Source of the DNA: Ascidia mentula
Lineage: Eukaryota > Chordata > Ascidiacea > Phlebobranchia > Ascidiidae
NCBI GenBank assembly: GCA_947561715.1
Contig: OX387200.1
Location: 15,688,501 to 15,752,500 of the forward strand
DNA: 64,000 bases
Direction: 5' to 3'
Shown: positions 51,451 through 64,000 of the stretch, piece by piece
How positions within the stretch are numbered: position 1 is the stretch's first letter
Layout of the letters: the number at the start of each line of letters is the position of its first letter
Position numbers and translations under genes: made by a program
The notes under the pieces: generated by a model
Seen by the model: only the letters and a program-made list of their open reading frames with translations
What the model was told of the DNA's origin: nothing
Database searches by the model: none

Positions 51451-54400
51451 CTAGAGCACGGGCTTTTTTGGTTTGTGAGACTTGAATCCGAGCTTTGTGT
51501 TCTTCTTTTTGCGTTTTTTCTTGTCGGCGGCGCCGGCAGTTGCCTCAGCACTCCTCTTTTTGTCGCTGCACGAAAAATTGCGGTTTAAATGGGAAAATTA
51601 TCCACGAATGTACTTGAACATAACTCCAATGTTATGCACACTTTTCAACACAGAGCAAACTGTAATGAACTTCACAGGGTTATAGGTGAACATTAAGACA
51701 CGATGTAGCGAAAAAACGGTTCGTAAATTGTGGCAGGAACATCACCAAAAACACGTCGTTGTCGACGGCCCATTTCACTGTCAATATATCGCGCGGGAAG
51801 ACTACAAGAATAAACATAGGCACGGATACCATGAATTTCATTGCGGTTTGTCCTTGAATTTTCGTCAACGGTCGTCTTTGATGGGAAAGGAAATGGAGGT
51901 ATATATATATATGGAGATGTCAGAAAGGCGCCAGTATTTCGTGGTCAAATACGCAACCTTCGTCCTATTTGCGGTCCAGTGAGTGGCGACAAACAAATAA
52001 CTCACCTCTTGACACTGAGCGTGCTTTGCTCTGGACCATGCGTCAGCGCCTCTTTCCATGCTGCCTCACTACCGCCGATCTCGTACCTGACAAAAACACG
52101 GGTTTGAATAGGCATTTAAAATATTAACGAGATGATAACGTTGCCATGGCAGCGGTTCGTGCGATGCAGAGATCATTCCCACTTACTGCTTTAGGTCCAG
52201 GGCCAGTAGAGATTGCTTTAATTCTTCCTTCTGTTTGCCGAGCACTTCGCTCGCAGCAGAATTCTGCAAAACAACGAAGGTCAGGAAGGGTATGGGCTTG
52301 GGACGATTTACGGCAAGGCTTAAATCAAGGAGCATTACTTGGCGGGAAAATTTACGGGCAACTTCATTATCCCCTCTCGGCAAAAGCACATTTACACAAA
52401 ACAAGCCAAACAGGCAACTTCAACATACACCTGCAGCGTTAACAAGTTACTACACACAACAGATTTTATAGGTAAGCAACATTTCAACGAATATGCTTTC
52501 GACTCCATTTATCAACCGACACATTGCAATGTAGGTTACACAGTTGAAAAACAAACGACTAAGGACAAACCAGTTCGCTTTCCAGCCCTTCCTTCAGCGG
52601 TTCCATGTTCACGTCATCCGCCGCATGGGCGCCACCAAGCGTTGACTGCAATTCGCTTTCGACGTGAGCTTTTTCAATTTCCCGCAGTTGGCTTGTCAGT
52701 TTTCTTACCGTCCGGTTAAATAGGCCGAGCACCTTGACGTCAATAATTACGATTATTGCGTCACATGGGTGGGAAATAGTTCAGATTTGTTTATTGCGAC
52801 AATACCTGCGACGTCGGTAGGTCTATTTCGGCTGCGACCGTTTCAACCGCCTTATGCTGAAGGCCGAAACCAAGCAGTATCGCCTATAAAACATACAAGC
52901 ACATGAAGCTTCAAAAATGTGTAAGAATTTGACAATGAAGTTTCGCTAAAATTTCTGACATGCCATATTTTCAAAGATGTTTGTTGTGCAGAAAACCAAG
53001 AAAAAACTCAGATACGTAAAATACATGTTACATGATGTAAGTATAATGCATATGTTTCGTGTGTGTTCATGGCCAATACTTTCATTGCAATTAACTGCCA
53101 CGTCAACGTCAACATTACGAATTTTATGCCCAATTACTATGTTCTGTCCGAAACAAGTAAGTAATTTCTTAAAAAAAGTTAATCAACATCGCGAATCCCA
53201 ACCCACTTTTTGAGCGACAGAAATGTTCGTTTCGATCTTTCCGGCAAAGTAAAGGCGAGCCAGGGGAGGCAGAAGGTCCAGTATCAGGTGATAGTCGACC
53301 ATGCTCTTAGCGTACATGTCCAACCGCTTGATGTCGTAACTGCTGAAGTGATAATCCATCTCACGCTTGGTGAGGCCGGGTTGCGGTTTCGGTTTCGGTG
53401 ATTCCCCGTCGACGGGGCGCCTGCTTTTGTTCTTTCGCCTGTGGAGAACTTGGAGGGCGGTTGAAGGTTTAAACGCGGAGAACTGGAAGGAGAGCAGCGA
53501 GGCGAACCTGCGACGGAAGTCTGCGGAAAAAGCGACATTTTGTGATCGCAACAGTAACGAAATGCAGGGTTGATATCATTAAAAACTATGTATTTCGTAG
53601 TATGTAAGCCCCCACGTGATGTTTATTTTTTAACAAAAGGAAGCCTTAGCGGGTGCATGTCTCTGTATTGATTGTTTGAAGTACCCAGATAGCTGAATAT
53701 TACCAACCATCGACGTAGGCGTTTTGCCAATTTCCACCCCCGCCGCTCGTTAGGGATTTTAACATAATACACGAGTGTTCTCCAGTCAGGTCGTTCGCTG
53801 TCTGGCGCAAGTAAACTGGCGTATATCCAGCTTTACTCCAAAACCTGTGAAACGTAAATAAAACACCAATAAATAAATAAATAAAGTGAATACGCTTAAC
53901 TACAGTTTAATAGTTTGTTATGTCCTGGATTCGTCCTAGCATAAGTAACATGGAAATAAATAAATAGGAGGATTAAGCAAATTATCCCTGACACAAAGTT
54001 GCCGTAGTGTTAGTGATAATACGATCTTTTTTATGATTTTATTTGATGATAACAAATGCGGTAATTTTCAAAACCCCTCTTACTTTAGCAAGGGTGGCGT
54101 AAGACCATAAGACACGCCTAAGTAGTCTAGACTTTCAGGTCTTCGTTCGTCCAATTTCCACAGCAATGGTGGAAGATTTTTTCGTGGTGCCAACACCTCG
54201 TCCATCAACCCAATATCCTGTGGTAAAAGTGTTCACAGTAAGTTTAAATGTGTATCAAAGATTTACATATATAGGTATATACTGTATTGTTAAGGACCAA
54301 GAAAAGTGCGATCACGCAATTTGGTCAGCTAAATATTATTTAACAACAATTTCCCGTTATACTTTTCACAACAAAAATTGGAATGTCGAAATTAAGATAG

Positions 54401-57400
54401 GATATATACACCTCAAAAAAATACTAAAACGTGCTATTCCGTTATATAGGATGTATAAAGTCAATGGCACTCTCTGCAACTAACTACCAGGCCACAGTTT
54501 TTGCACAAACAATGGTAACGCTATGTCACGTGAAACCGCGCTGTTTTCCAGTCAGCCGCATGGGATAAACTTGTTCATAATTTTATTTTTCGGCTGTTTT
54601 GTCGATATAATTAGTTCAAAAACTCGAGTAAGAGATGTAACCTCTTCTGACACAGTTTCCGCTTGCTGTTTATCCACGTGGGTTGCATCGTTTTCATCCA
54701 TGTTGGTCATCTGGCCCTCGTAGTATTTTTCCAGTAGTTGGAGAGCGCGGGATCCGTAACCCATTCCTTGGTAGTCTGGATGTGTAGCGATGCGAACCTT
54801 GAAGGAATGCACAGTTCGAAGGAATCGCTTATTGTCGCGTTTAAAACATTCAAACAGCAGAGTATAAACAAGTGCTCTACATTTGGTTTTCGCTGAGAAT
54901 ATTTTCTTCGATTTTACACTTTATTCTACTTCCAAAGCATATTACCCTTTTTGATGTAATATGCGTAATTTTACATTTATATCCATGGTACTTCAATTTA
55001 CGACACAAGGAATTTAGGTCTGTTGTTCGTTGTTCAACAAAGACCCGGTTGGGTACGACTTAGTCGTCGGTGCCTTTATACGTTTATTTCGATAATATAT
55101 ACAAACTACAACTACTGAAATAAGACAAATAACTTTTTGGGTATCTACCACTCTTGCTCCTGACAATCCGGCAAAGTCCGGATCCTGAAATTGTTCCGAA
55201 ACCGTCCATGGAATCAAATCGCCCGAGGATCGACTTCCACGGGAAAGACTGGCAGCGATCGACTTCTTGCTTATTTCGCCCTCCAGGCATATCTGAAATA
55301 ACAGTCACAGAATCTTCAAATCTACAGAGACACTACCTAAAACACGCAGTATTTGGAATTTAAGTTTATACACCAGAACACTTTGAAGGGACAATAATGC
55401 CTAACCTGTAACACGCATAGAACTTCGGGCAACGAAGCTTGGTCGTTGGTGACGGGAGGTAAAAGGCAGAATATGTGATGAGCTGGTGCGTCTGACAACA
55501 TCTGTAGATCGTTGGGTGAGTTCTGACATAGAGAACAGTCGTTAAGCGTTTTGGCAGGAACTATACGAAGGCGCAATGGGACGTACCTTATAGTGAGAAG
55601 CAACATACAGGGACATCAATCGCTGCAAGAAGGCTTCCGACGCTTTATGGTAGCAGAATAGAGTGTCGCGATTTACATAATATGTGTAATAAGAATGAAC
55701 AGGTTAAGCAAAATAACGCACGCCATTCATTCATTTCATTGTTTCATAACGATATCTTGACTTATTTTACGTTAAACAAACCACGTAATTCAATGATACT
55801 TTGAAAACTTACAGTTCCATTTAGCTAACACGAGCAATGTTAAAACGTAATATATACTGCAATATTTGTGGTGTATCTGAGGCAAAGGATATAATTCACA
55901 TGCGCTAGGTGGTGGCAGGCCAACTGATATTCGTGACATGGGTGAAGATCCACAATCGAGGCAGAGCATGCGGTTTAGCCAATCTTCTATGGGGTCACCA
56001 GGTGCATAACGTATGGACTCATCGAGAGATATTTCGTGTAAACTTCGGCCGAGAGGTGAATTGTCGCTCTGTGCAAAAGAAAGTAAAACATTAAAAAAAG
56101 AAGCTGTGAATTGCGCACTGGTGTGACGTTTATACAATGTGGGGGCGGCACAGGTTTGCTTTTGTGTATAGTTTCTCAAAAGCTACGACTTTTAGTTCCG
56201 TTTGCCACATTACGTACTTTTACATGTTGCGGTTAAATCGAATTGCGGCCTCACGATAAAAGTCTTACGATTACGATTCACCTACTCAATGACCACAACC
56301 GGTTTTACTTTGAAAAAGGTAGCAAACAAAACAAGCAAATTCGTTTCATTCAAATAAATAACGTCAAAATTACTTTGTGAGGATGTCATGACATTTTGTA
56401 AAAAATGAGTGTGCCACAGTTTTAAAAAGTTTGGAACCACTGGATGTTTCCATTTAGATTTTCGCTGTCTGACGCAACTGTATATTTTAAACCTAAAATG
56501 CAAATATACCTGTTTTGGTGTTGCGGTGTTTGAAGCCATACTTTGCTGCCGCAACTGTTTGACGAGTTTGAGTGAGAGAGATCGACCCGTTCCTTCATAT
56601 CTGTTAAGGTAATTTAATGCAAACTAAATGTGTGGAAAGCTGAAAGAATGTACGGATGTGTGTGGTTACCCATTTATTGTGGATGACATGAATACAAGGT
56701 ATGGGCCCATAAGTTTCTGTACTACTGGTAAAGGAATTGCAGCGGCTTCATCAATAACTAACAACTCTGCTTGACTGAGTTTGGCAGCATCCGTTGGGTG
56801 AATGTACTAAAAAAGTGTAGGTGATTATTATGATAAATTTTACTTGATTAAAGGCAAAACCCACCTGGATTGTCTGGCGATGTTCTTTGAATATATTTAC
56901 CCTTACCACTGCTTTGTTAAATTCAGGATTTGTCGACTGAATCAGTTCATAGTCCAAGTGTTCCTACAAAAAATGCAATAAAAAATAACCATAGCCAGAA
57001 ACCTTTAGTAAAACATTACTTGATACTCCAAAGCATCAAAACCTTTGAACACAAACTCAAAAAGTGTTTTCAGGTTTTCCGGACTCGGCGATGTAACAAA
57101 AATGTTTGAGTAACTGAAAGCCACTGCTGTTGCTATGGACAAACCAAGTGTGGCTGATTTTCCACGACCCCTGGCTGTAAATTACACTTGTTATTGATTA
57201 GATTGCGATATGTATATAGAGATTATTTTTGGGACCTGCAGTCATGACAATTGTGCTTCGTAATGTCTTTTCTGTTATTGCTTCAACAAACTTCAGTAAT
57301 CCTTTGCCTTGATCAATTGTCTTGCAGCAGTTTACTATGCTCCCAATGGGCTGAGTGTCCTACAAGAAAAACACAAGAACACTTATAAAGATGAAGTTTA

Positions 57401-58699
57401 ATAAAAAGCAATACAAACAAACTAAAAGAAAAACATAAATAAAATTATGGTGGCTTCCCGATACAGGTGTGGTTAAAACAACAATTATCTCCAACGATTG
57501 GGTACAAAAGCAAATTGCAGATATATGAAAAGAAAACAAACCTGCAATGACTCCTTAAGCTCAAGTAATTCTTTTTCAGAAGGTGTCAAACAGTCATCAG
57601 CTGGCTTTGGGGGAACTGGGTTTATCGTAAGAGTATGTGATGAAAGAGGTAAAACATTTAGGTTGTCATCAATTACAAGGCAGTTCTTGCATGATGCCAC
57701 CGATAGAAGAAATCTGTAACAGAACAAATTTATTCATAAACTTTCTAATATGAATTAGCCTTGAACTACCTTTCATTAAATCTCCCTATGACATCACTGT
57801 GTGATTCTGTCCGATATCTTGCATGGACATCCTACAAAGATATTTTCTATGGTTGGTAAACTGTCATTCCCAGTTTTAACAATATTCTATGATATTTGAG
57901 TTGGGAAATAGATGTGTCACATGAAAAGCATACCATAGTTAATGTGTAAAGTTGTTTCAAAGATTTCAAGGACCGAAGAAGAAAGCAAACAATACCACTT
58001 CCTTCAACAGTTTCAATTGTACGTGCAAGAAGGTTGGGTGTGAGAGCTTCAAAATCCTACACATGTTCAAAATACAAAGTAAAGTTGCACACACAATATC
58101 TTGGTAAATATTGCACCTGCAGAACACACATTCCGTATGTATTCCCAAGGATCTTGTGAGTTTCCTTGTAATAACAATATCTGACACTCGTTGCAGCAAC
58201 AAAAAGTTCAAACGGGTCATTTTCCTTTACATCCAAGGTCCCACTTGAGATTCTTTTCTGCAGTTGTTTCATTTTCTTCTTCCGATGCCTGCAAAAGCCA
58301 CGTTTTAAGCCTTTAAGTTTATAGATGCATTTATTGTATGACAAGGGGCATAAGGTTTTGTTTTTAATAAACTAAACAATAACTAAATTGGGTTGTCTTA
58401 AATACAGTAACTACTTGACTAGTATGAAAACATCGTTATCCAGTCTCTATATCAATAAATATTGGTTACATAATTTTGCTTGTGGACAAACAGACTTACG
58501 TGCTAAAGCCAAGCTCCTTTTTATAACACCACAAGACTGATGGACGGGCTTTCACTTGTGCTTTCGACAACATGTGATGAAGAATAACAACTTGATTTCG
58601 GCATTGGTCACCAACAATGAAAAACATGGTTCGATGTTTGGTGGCAACTCCATTTTCAATTAAGACCCGGATCCGATTGTCAACTTTTTTTCGAACCAT
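51451..58699 (-). CDS. NAT10: RNA cytidine acetyltransferase NAT10, complete (1033 aa)
   Basis: Exons in transcript order: 58500-58699, 58117-58288, 57934-58056, 57770-57831, 57542-57713, 57236-57359, 57020-57174, 56865-56963, 56670-56806, 56510-56600, 55893-56068, 55587-55683, 55406-55522, 55149-55292, 54642-54797, 54084-54196, 53708-53844, 53207-53520, 52806-52883, 52571-52732, 52187-52263, 52006-52086, 51451-51565. All junctions keep frame. The start MVRKKVDNRIRVLIENG matches the family. The Walker A motif GRGKSAT is at about 287-293, the helicase-like DEAA at 388-391, the GNAT acetyl-CoA loop DYQGMGYGS at 631-639, and a Lys-rich nucleolar tail at the end. Human NAT10 is 1025 aa. The enzyme uses ATP and acetyl-CoA to make N4-acetylcytidine in 18S rRNA and in tRNA. 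Intron 11 is AT-AC rather than GT-AG. Confidence 0.97.
55684..55892 (-). other. U12-type AT-AC intron in NAT10
   Basis: The protein is continuous (CELYYVNRDT) only if the intron starts ATATCCTTT and ends in AC before ATATTATG. ATATCCTT is the minor-spliceosome donor consensus. A branch-like CTTAAC lies about 20 bases before the end (55703-55708). There is no usable GT or AG at either edge. Confidence 0.88.
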
Positions 58700-59372
58700 T
58701 TTCGAGAAATTTGAAGTTAAACACGATTAACAACTTTCCTAAAGGAAAATTCCTCATTATGAAATATCACAGTATATATGGTAGAAGTGGATAACTGCTG
58801 GAGAAATCAACTTCCACATAACATGAGCTCCCCCTATACTATAGTAGCAGTTTGCTTAGTCTTTAGTCTTACAAAATCACAACAAAACTTTACAAACCAA
58901 GATCAAAATACCAATAACAACGTGGTGACTAAATACGGACCACTGGGGTGTTGGTAAGGGATGTCAACGAGAAGATTTCTATGACACAATTTTTGTCGAG
59001 CGTTTATATGTAAAACATGTTCAGTTTCTGAAAAGGCACGTCTTGATTTATAAAGCCAACCTAGTACCGATGTAAATGCAGTATATTATAGGGGTGCCAG
59101 ACGTCAGGATTTTCATGCCCGTAGTTTTGGTGTAAAATCTGCATCAAGAGTAATATAATGACCAAAAGGGCCTAAATGTTGGGAATTTTAATTGTGATAC
59201 TTTTCAAAACCTGGAAATTAAGGTAATATTCCTTAAGGCGACGCCCGAGACTCTACAAAAGATCATCAGCAACTTCACGACCAAAAAAGGTAATCGCTAA
59301 AGACGCTGTCAAATATTGTTTCAAAATTGGACAATGTGACTGATAAGATCTTGTCCGGAATTGTGCTTAGAC
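58700..59372. other. Region upstream of NAT10
   Basis: AT-rich, no open gene. It should contain the NAT10 promoter and leader. It ends at the 8-base target duplication of the miniature transposon. Confidence 0.5.
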
Positions 59373-59757
59373 CAGTGCTTTTCAACCTGTGGGACCATCC
59401 GCACTGGTGCGGATGTGAAAATTTGTTGTGCGGATGGGCAACATGGTGTGGATGAGTGCAGGTGACAATCGCCCGATAAAAGGCTATTTTAGTCTAAGAA
59501 TTTTTCATGTTTGGTTACGTACACTAGCTTCAAGAAGCAACGCTAATCCTTCCCTTTAATCGTCGGTAGGTTTCCAATCGCTTAAATTTCGAAACGTCCA
59601 AGAAAGGGCAATTTATCATGAAGCCTGGCTGTTGGTATTAGTTATGTACATCCTCGGGTTCGCAAACATTGCATGCGCGGTTTGGCCGCATTGTGCGGAT
59701 GAAATTTTCGTGCCACAGAAAAGTGCGGATAGAATTTAAAAAGGTTAAGAAGCACTG
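59373..59757. mobile_element. hAT-type miniature transposon (385 bp, non-coding)
   Basis: Flanked by a perfect 8-base duplication GCTTAGAC (59365-59372 and 59758-59765). The ends are inverted: CAGTGCTTTTCAACCT on the left and, read inward from the right, CAGTGCTTCTTAACCT. 8-base duplications and CAGTGCTT-like ends are typical of hAT elements. There is no transposase, so it must have been moved by an enzyme made elsewhere. The interior repeats words such as GTGCGGATG. The perfect duplication suggests a fairly recent insertion. Confidence 0.85.
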
Positions 59758-59890
59758 GCTTAGACAAATATGGAAACCTACGTATATTATGTAACCAAAC
59801 CTAAAGATTCAATCTCCACTCACCCCTAGAAACAACGTTATTCTCTTGGAAAGTGAGAACACCCATGGTTAAGATCCACTGGCTTGGGAG

Positions 59891-60300
59891 ATCAAATCAA
59901 ATCAAATCCAATTATGTTTATTTTGCGAAAAACAGCAACTACGCAAAGAACAGTATATAAAGAAATGAAATCGCATGGGCACCGATAAAACCATGAAGGT
60001 TGTCCAGGCAGGCGCCCATGTAGGCTAAAGGTGATTTCCTCACGGAGAATCACCGTCTGTCGTAGGATCGCAGCCAGCCGCACTGGGAGGTGATGGGTTG
60101 CGACAAACTGCATGTGACGAAAGGTGGCCACCCGGTCGTGCTGGCCAAAGCAGAACCCATCGAAACGCAAACGCCAACTCGGTTCTCAGAACGTTTCCTT
60201 TGATCCACATCGACAGACCTTAACGTCCCAAGGACAGTCCAAACGTGGTGGAGATTACCGGTCATCTGGACTACACTCGGACTTGAAATTCAGCAACACG
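59891..60300 (-). mobile_element. Possible 5'-truncated LINE tail
   Basis: Read on the - strand, the sequence ends in AATAAACATAATTGG and then a run of ATTTG units (59891-59910 on the + strand). This resembles the simple-repeat 3' end of some non-LTR retrotransposons. No reverse-transcriptase motif was seen, and the inner boundary is a guess. Confidence 0.28.
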
Positions 60301-60559
60301 ATCCATTCGCGATCGAGAACAAGGAAGAGATAAAGCCCGAGTTTCTCCATGCATGAAATATGCCTATGCACCTCGACGACGTGAAATTCGATTAATCCCA
60401 AAAGGAATCATTTGTTTGCCCGACGGGAATTTTCAATACTGTGCCGCCCCTTGTATAAGTCTGCTTCAACGTGCTGCACCGACAATTAGGAGCGAGTGCC
60501 ATAGTCTATCTACCGTACCCAATCAAACAATAACCAATCGCTTTTCTTAATACATAGGA

Positions 60560-61072
60560 GCTGCAGCACGCAAACCGCCAGTAAAGAAAAAGCTCCAGAA
60601 CTATAGGAACACGCCCCGCCCATTTACAATGAAAGCATCTGTTCTGAAGGAACAGTACATACCTCCAGGGTTAAAACAAATAAGTTGTTCGGTTTTTGAC
60701 AGTCGTGTCAAGTTAACCAACAGAGACGAGAATGACGTTCAGAACAGAACCCCCCAAAAGCACCTCTACCACTCTTGGAACAAACCCCGAAGGAGTCATG
60801 ACAAAACCTTACGAGGTACTACCTTAGAAATCACTTGTTGTCAGAGTAACATCCTCGTTAGTGTGCTGGCCGAACGATTAACCAGGTATCTATACAAAGC
60901 ATTTCTAAACTTTTTCTGCACAGCGGCTAGTTACCAATTAGACTCTGAAAGCACATAACCCCCATCAGAAACTACCATTTCGCTTTCTTTTAGTGTGATA
61001 AACAACAGAATTTGAATGCGTCTATTGTTGAGAAAGGCAAATTAACAGTGCAAAAAACACTCAATGAATAAA
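60560..61072 (+). CDS. Candidate small gene between NAT10 and BICRA (109 aa)
   Basis: A plausible acceptor (AATACATAG at 60551-60559) opens a stretch that stays in one frame to a stop at 60956-60958. The first in-frame ATG is at 60629 (MKASVLKEQYIPPGLKQ). The first 85 codons after the acceptor look coding-like, basic and polar. AATAAA at 61067-61072 would end the transcript about 110 bases after the stop, just short of the convergent BICRA gene. An alternative donor at about 60814 or 60887 would shorten the coding part. Family not recognised; overlap with repeat sequence is possible. Confidence 0.32.
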
Positions 61073-61291
61073 ACAAACATGATTGATGATCAACAAACGG
61101 GTCGATAACATACAAAGAAGCACCACCACAAAAAGGATGTTTTTCATAGCAATAAGTTTCCACAATCTAGTTGAATGTTGCTATGAAGACATTTTCGACG
61201 ACTTGCCTCAATGCAAAAATATCAATGAACTGACGTAGAAACAATCTGCCCCCTGAAAGCACTTGAAATGTAACAAATTGTCAACAGACAT

Positions 61292-64000
61292 TCAAGGAGA
61301 AAGAATGCTCAGAACAGCCTCCTGCAATAAAACGTCTTTTTCTGCTTCGACTGGCAAATCGTCAGTCACTCCCGTTAAAGATTGATTGGTGTCACGAATA
61401 TTTTCCGACTTCGGTGCTCCTTCAGCTGTAACGGTCAATAATTATTAACTACAGTTACAATTATTCAATTATTAAGTGACGTAGAAAGTTCGCATACCTT
61501 TGAAATATGTTTTAAGTGCATTTCCTCCTTGGTCCTCCTTCATATACTCCCTGATTGCACTTGGGTTTTCTATGCAAACATGTTTCATAACTTGTAGAAG
61601 TCTTTAGTCAAACACAAGAGTCACATGCAACGTACCCATGATTTTTTGCTTTAGTTCAAGAGAGGCTGCTCGTTCACTTTGCAGAAATGCTCTTTGTAAC
61701 ATGACAACATCTGCTGAACATTCTTTTCTCTGAAAAGGATTTTTATTCATGAAAAAAATAAAACATATGAAAACAGCCTGGGGCATGTTATATTACTGTG
61801 GACTCTTTGTCAGCGAGGTGGTGGTACTTTGAAAGCATAGAGTTCATTTTTTGCAATAACCTTTTGGATATGTCTTCATATAACGGCTCACTTTCCACAA
61901 AGTCAGGTTCTTTAATCTAAAAAAACGTGTTTAAAACAGCAAAAATCAAATATTTTCTTTGACCTTACCTCAGCAGTGTTGCATGTATGGTAAGGCAATA
62001 ATCTTCTGATGGCATCTCTAACTGTCTTAAAGGGAGTGATATCAGGATTACACACAATCTCCCGGTGTTTCTGAAGTTGCTCCATAATTCTGTGTATAAA
62101 TTAACTGTCAACGCAAAGCCTATATTCAACAGCACAAAAATACGTACAAAGATGGTCTTTTAACAGGTGTCATGGAAGCAGATGGTTGTATTACGGCACT
62201 AACTTCAGTTGCCTGTCGTTTTGGTGCTTTGGATTGTATTTGTGGTGTAGGGGTAGCACTTCGTTTAACTCCAAGTGATGGTGAGCTTGCTCTTGGAAAG
62301 TTACTTGTTAACGATATTGTCGGGTGTTCTTCCTTGACCAACTAAAAGTACAAAACAGTTCATAACACGAATTGTGAAAGTTTTAATTCCAAATTTCTTT
62401 GAATGACAAAATTTAATATAAACAACCTTACAAAAGTTATACATATATACATCGTAAATTCTTACTTGCGTTACCACGCCAGAAGAGGAGGTAGTGGATA
62501 CTTGTGCATTTTGTAACCTTGATTTGTCAACCCGCATGTGCATAATAAATGGTTTTCCTGTTTGTAACTGTTGGTATACCTACAAAAAGTGGGAATTAGT
62601 CTAAAAAACAAACTATGAAGTTACTAACTAACACAAAATACCTAGTTTTTTCACATTGTGTTAGTTGAAAAAATGTTGGATTAGTGGCAAACTGAACTGC
62701 CTGGTCAACTTTTGTTGCACACCAAGTTTACAGAGTTTTTCTTCATGTTTGGAAGGGGACTGAAAACTTACCTTTTGCAAAAACAACTGGGGATTACGGA
62801 GGTAGTATTGCTGCACTGGTGTTTCCATAGTTCGAAGTTGTGCACGGAAGGCCGCAAGCAACTGTTTCTGTTCTTTTGAAAGGGTCGGTATCTGCAGACA
62901 ACAAAGAGTATATATAAACAAGCATACAGTGTAGCAAAATTCAAACAATTTCCAGGCATTTAGTCACTTTCTCAGCAAAGTATTGGAGTTTAAACTGGTA
63001 AATCACTTAGCACACCATGAATAATTGCCTCATGCCAGGGTTTGGCTGCCCCTCTATTAGCAAAATTGAACACCTACCTTTGACAAGGACATTTTTTGAG
63101 AAATTATTTGTTGTACTTGTTCAACCTGTTGGTCTGTCAAATTGGGATCCACTTGAAAAGTTACATAGGATAGGGCAGACTTCTGCACAAAAAATAAAGT
63201 AGTTATTTGGATTTTATCAATTAAGGATGTCTCATTTAATTTACATGTATGTTTGATTTTGATTGTGTTGTAGATGAAGCAATATTTGAGCTGCTGTTGG
63301 GCAATACAACTTGACTTGATGTGTGGCCATCAACAGTTATAGAAGCCTTGTTTTGCTAAAAACAAATTATTTTTATTAAGTTTACCTTGTAAAATTTAAG
63401 GTCACATGCATGGCAAACATTGCTTACTTGATTCCACACTTTTTGAACCTGGTCCTTGTTAACTATTGTAGCATTACTATCAATTAATTGGTTTTTGGAC
63501 ACTATTCCAGTGTTGGATTGCACAGAACCAAAACGATTTTGCATAAAATGGGAGCTGTTGGCAACACTAGATATAGTGCCTGGCAATGTTAACACAGTCT
63601 GAGTAGTGTTGGAGGAAGATGCAAGTTCCACAGACTCTGATTGCTTTGTAGTAGAGATAGATATGGGGATGTTGACACTCGCAATCTGTATGCGGTTTAT
63701 TGGAACTTGATTTCGTGAAATAGCAAGTTGTACATACTGAGTCTGTGGTTTAACAGTGCTGGCAACAGTAAGATTGCTTTGAGCCAATGACCCTTTGTTG
63801 CTAAATTCCAATTGCTGCTGGGAAACTGGTAGAGCTTGCTGTGCACTTTGTGCCATTGAGCTGATCACATACTGAGCTTTCATTTGGGGCTGGGAAGCTG
63901 AAGCCACAACAGATGCTGGTGATTGCATTTGCATGTTGGATAAGTTTATAAAGGCAGGGCCTTGGCTTTTTGCAACATTTATAACTTGTGGCTGTTGCTG
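61292..64000 (-). CDS. BICRA: BICRA (GLTSCR1) homologue, 3' part (5' end beyond window)
   Basis: Exons in transcript order: 63428-64000 (cut), 63245-63355, 63078-63182, 62772-62891, 62466-62579, 62148-62341, 61969-62089, 61797-61916, 61636-61729, 61498-61569, 61292-61425. All junctions keep frame. The visible N-terminal part is Gln, Ser and Thr rich and low in complexity. The segments NPDITPFKTVRDAIRRLLPY, KRLLQKMNSMLSKYHHL and ECSADVVMLQRAFLQSER match the conserved GLTSCR1 domain of BICRA/BICRAL (human TPFRNFEDALHRLLPYH, KRTQAMLNKYR, SAEMVMIDRMFIQEE). BICRA is a defining subunit of the non-canonical BAF (GBAF) remodelling complex in the nucleus. It ends VLSILSP at 61295. A TAF4-like Gln-rich factor was considered, but the C-terminal domain favours BICRA. 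Confidence 0.85.

Noticed and set aside
51901-51912. Short TA run
   Set aside because: A simple dinucleotide run inside a NAT10 intron, nothing further to say.
61292-64000. Identification as TAF4
   Set aside because: The Gln-rich part suggested TAF4, but the conserved ITPF...RLLPY and MLSKY segments match the BICRA GLTSCR1 domain instead.

Overview
The window looks like nuclear DNA of a sea squirt (ascidian tunicate, Ciona-like). This is inferred from an AT-rich background, compact multi-exon genes with many short introns, chordate-type gene content, and splice acceptors lying directly in front of start codons, as expected where a spliced leader is added. No sequence search was possible. Gene names rest on protein motifs and remembered vertebrate orthologues. 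Exon chains were checked by hand for reading-frame continuity.

Layout. (1) 1-18916, + strand: a tandem array of three sarcosine dehydrogenase (SARDH) genes. The first is cut by the window start; the second (892 aa) and third (887 aa) look complete. The tail of gene 1, the spacer and the start of gene 2 are nearly identical to the tail of gene 2, the next spacer and the start of gene 3. (2) 19706-31688, - strand: a complete 23-exon subgroup A thrombospondin (1161 aa). (3) 31.8-42.5 kb: a gene-poor stretch with a 140-bp inverted-repeat element, a strong hairpin and a few weak small-exon candidates. (4) 42524-44599, + strand: STPG4, a sperm-tail PG-rich repeat protein (250 aa). (5) 46272-48583, - strand: a divergent seven-transmembrane receptor (399 aa). 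(6) 51451-58699, - strand: complete NAT10, the RNA cytidine acetyltransferase (1033 aa, 23 exons), with one apparent minor-spliceosome AT-AC intron. (7) 58.7-61.3 kb: a spacer with a hAT-type miniature transposon that has clear target-site duplications, a possible LINE tail and a possible small + strand gene. (8) 61292-64000, - strand: the 3' part of BICRA (GLTSCR1), a non-canonical BAF chromatin subunit.

The genes do not form one pathway. SARDH acts in mitochondrial choline and one-carbon breakdown, thrombospondin in the extracellular matrix, STPG4 probably in sperm or cilia, the receptor at the cell surface, NAT10 in nucleolar RNA acetylation and BICRA in chromatin remodelling. The local organisation worth attention is the SARDH array with its homogenised junctions. 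Other notable points are the U12 intron, a hammerhead-ribozyme-like motif in a SARDH intron, and two small inverted-repeat elements.
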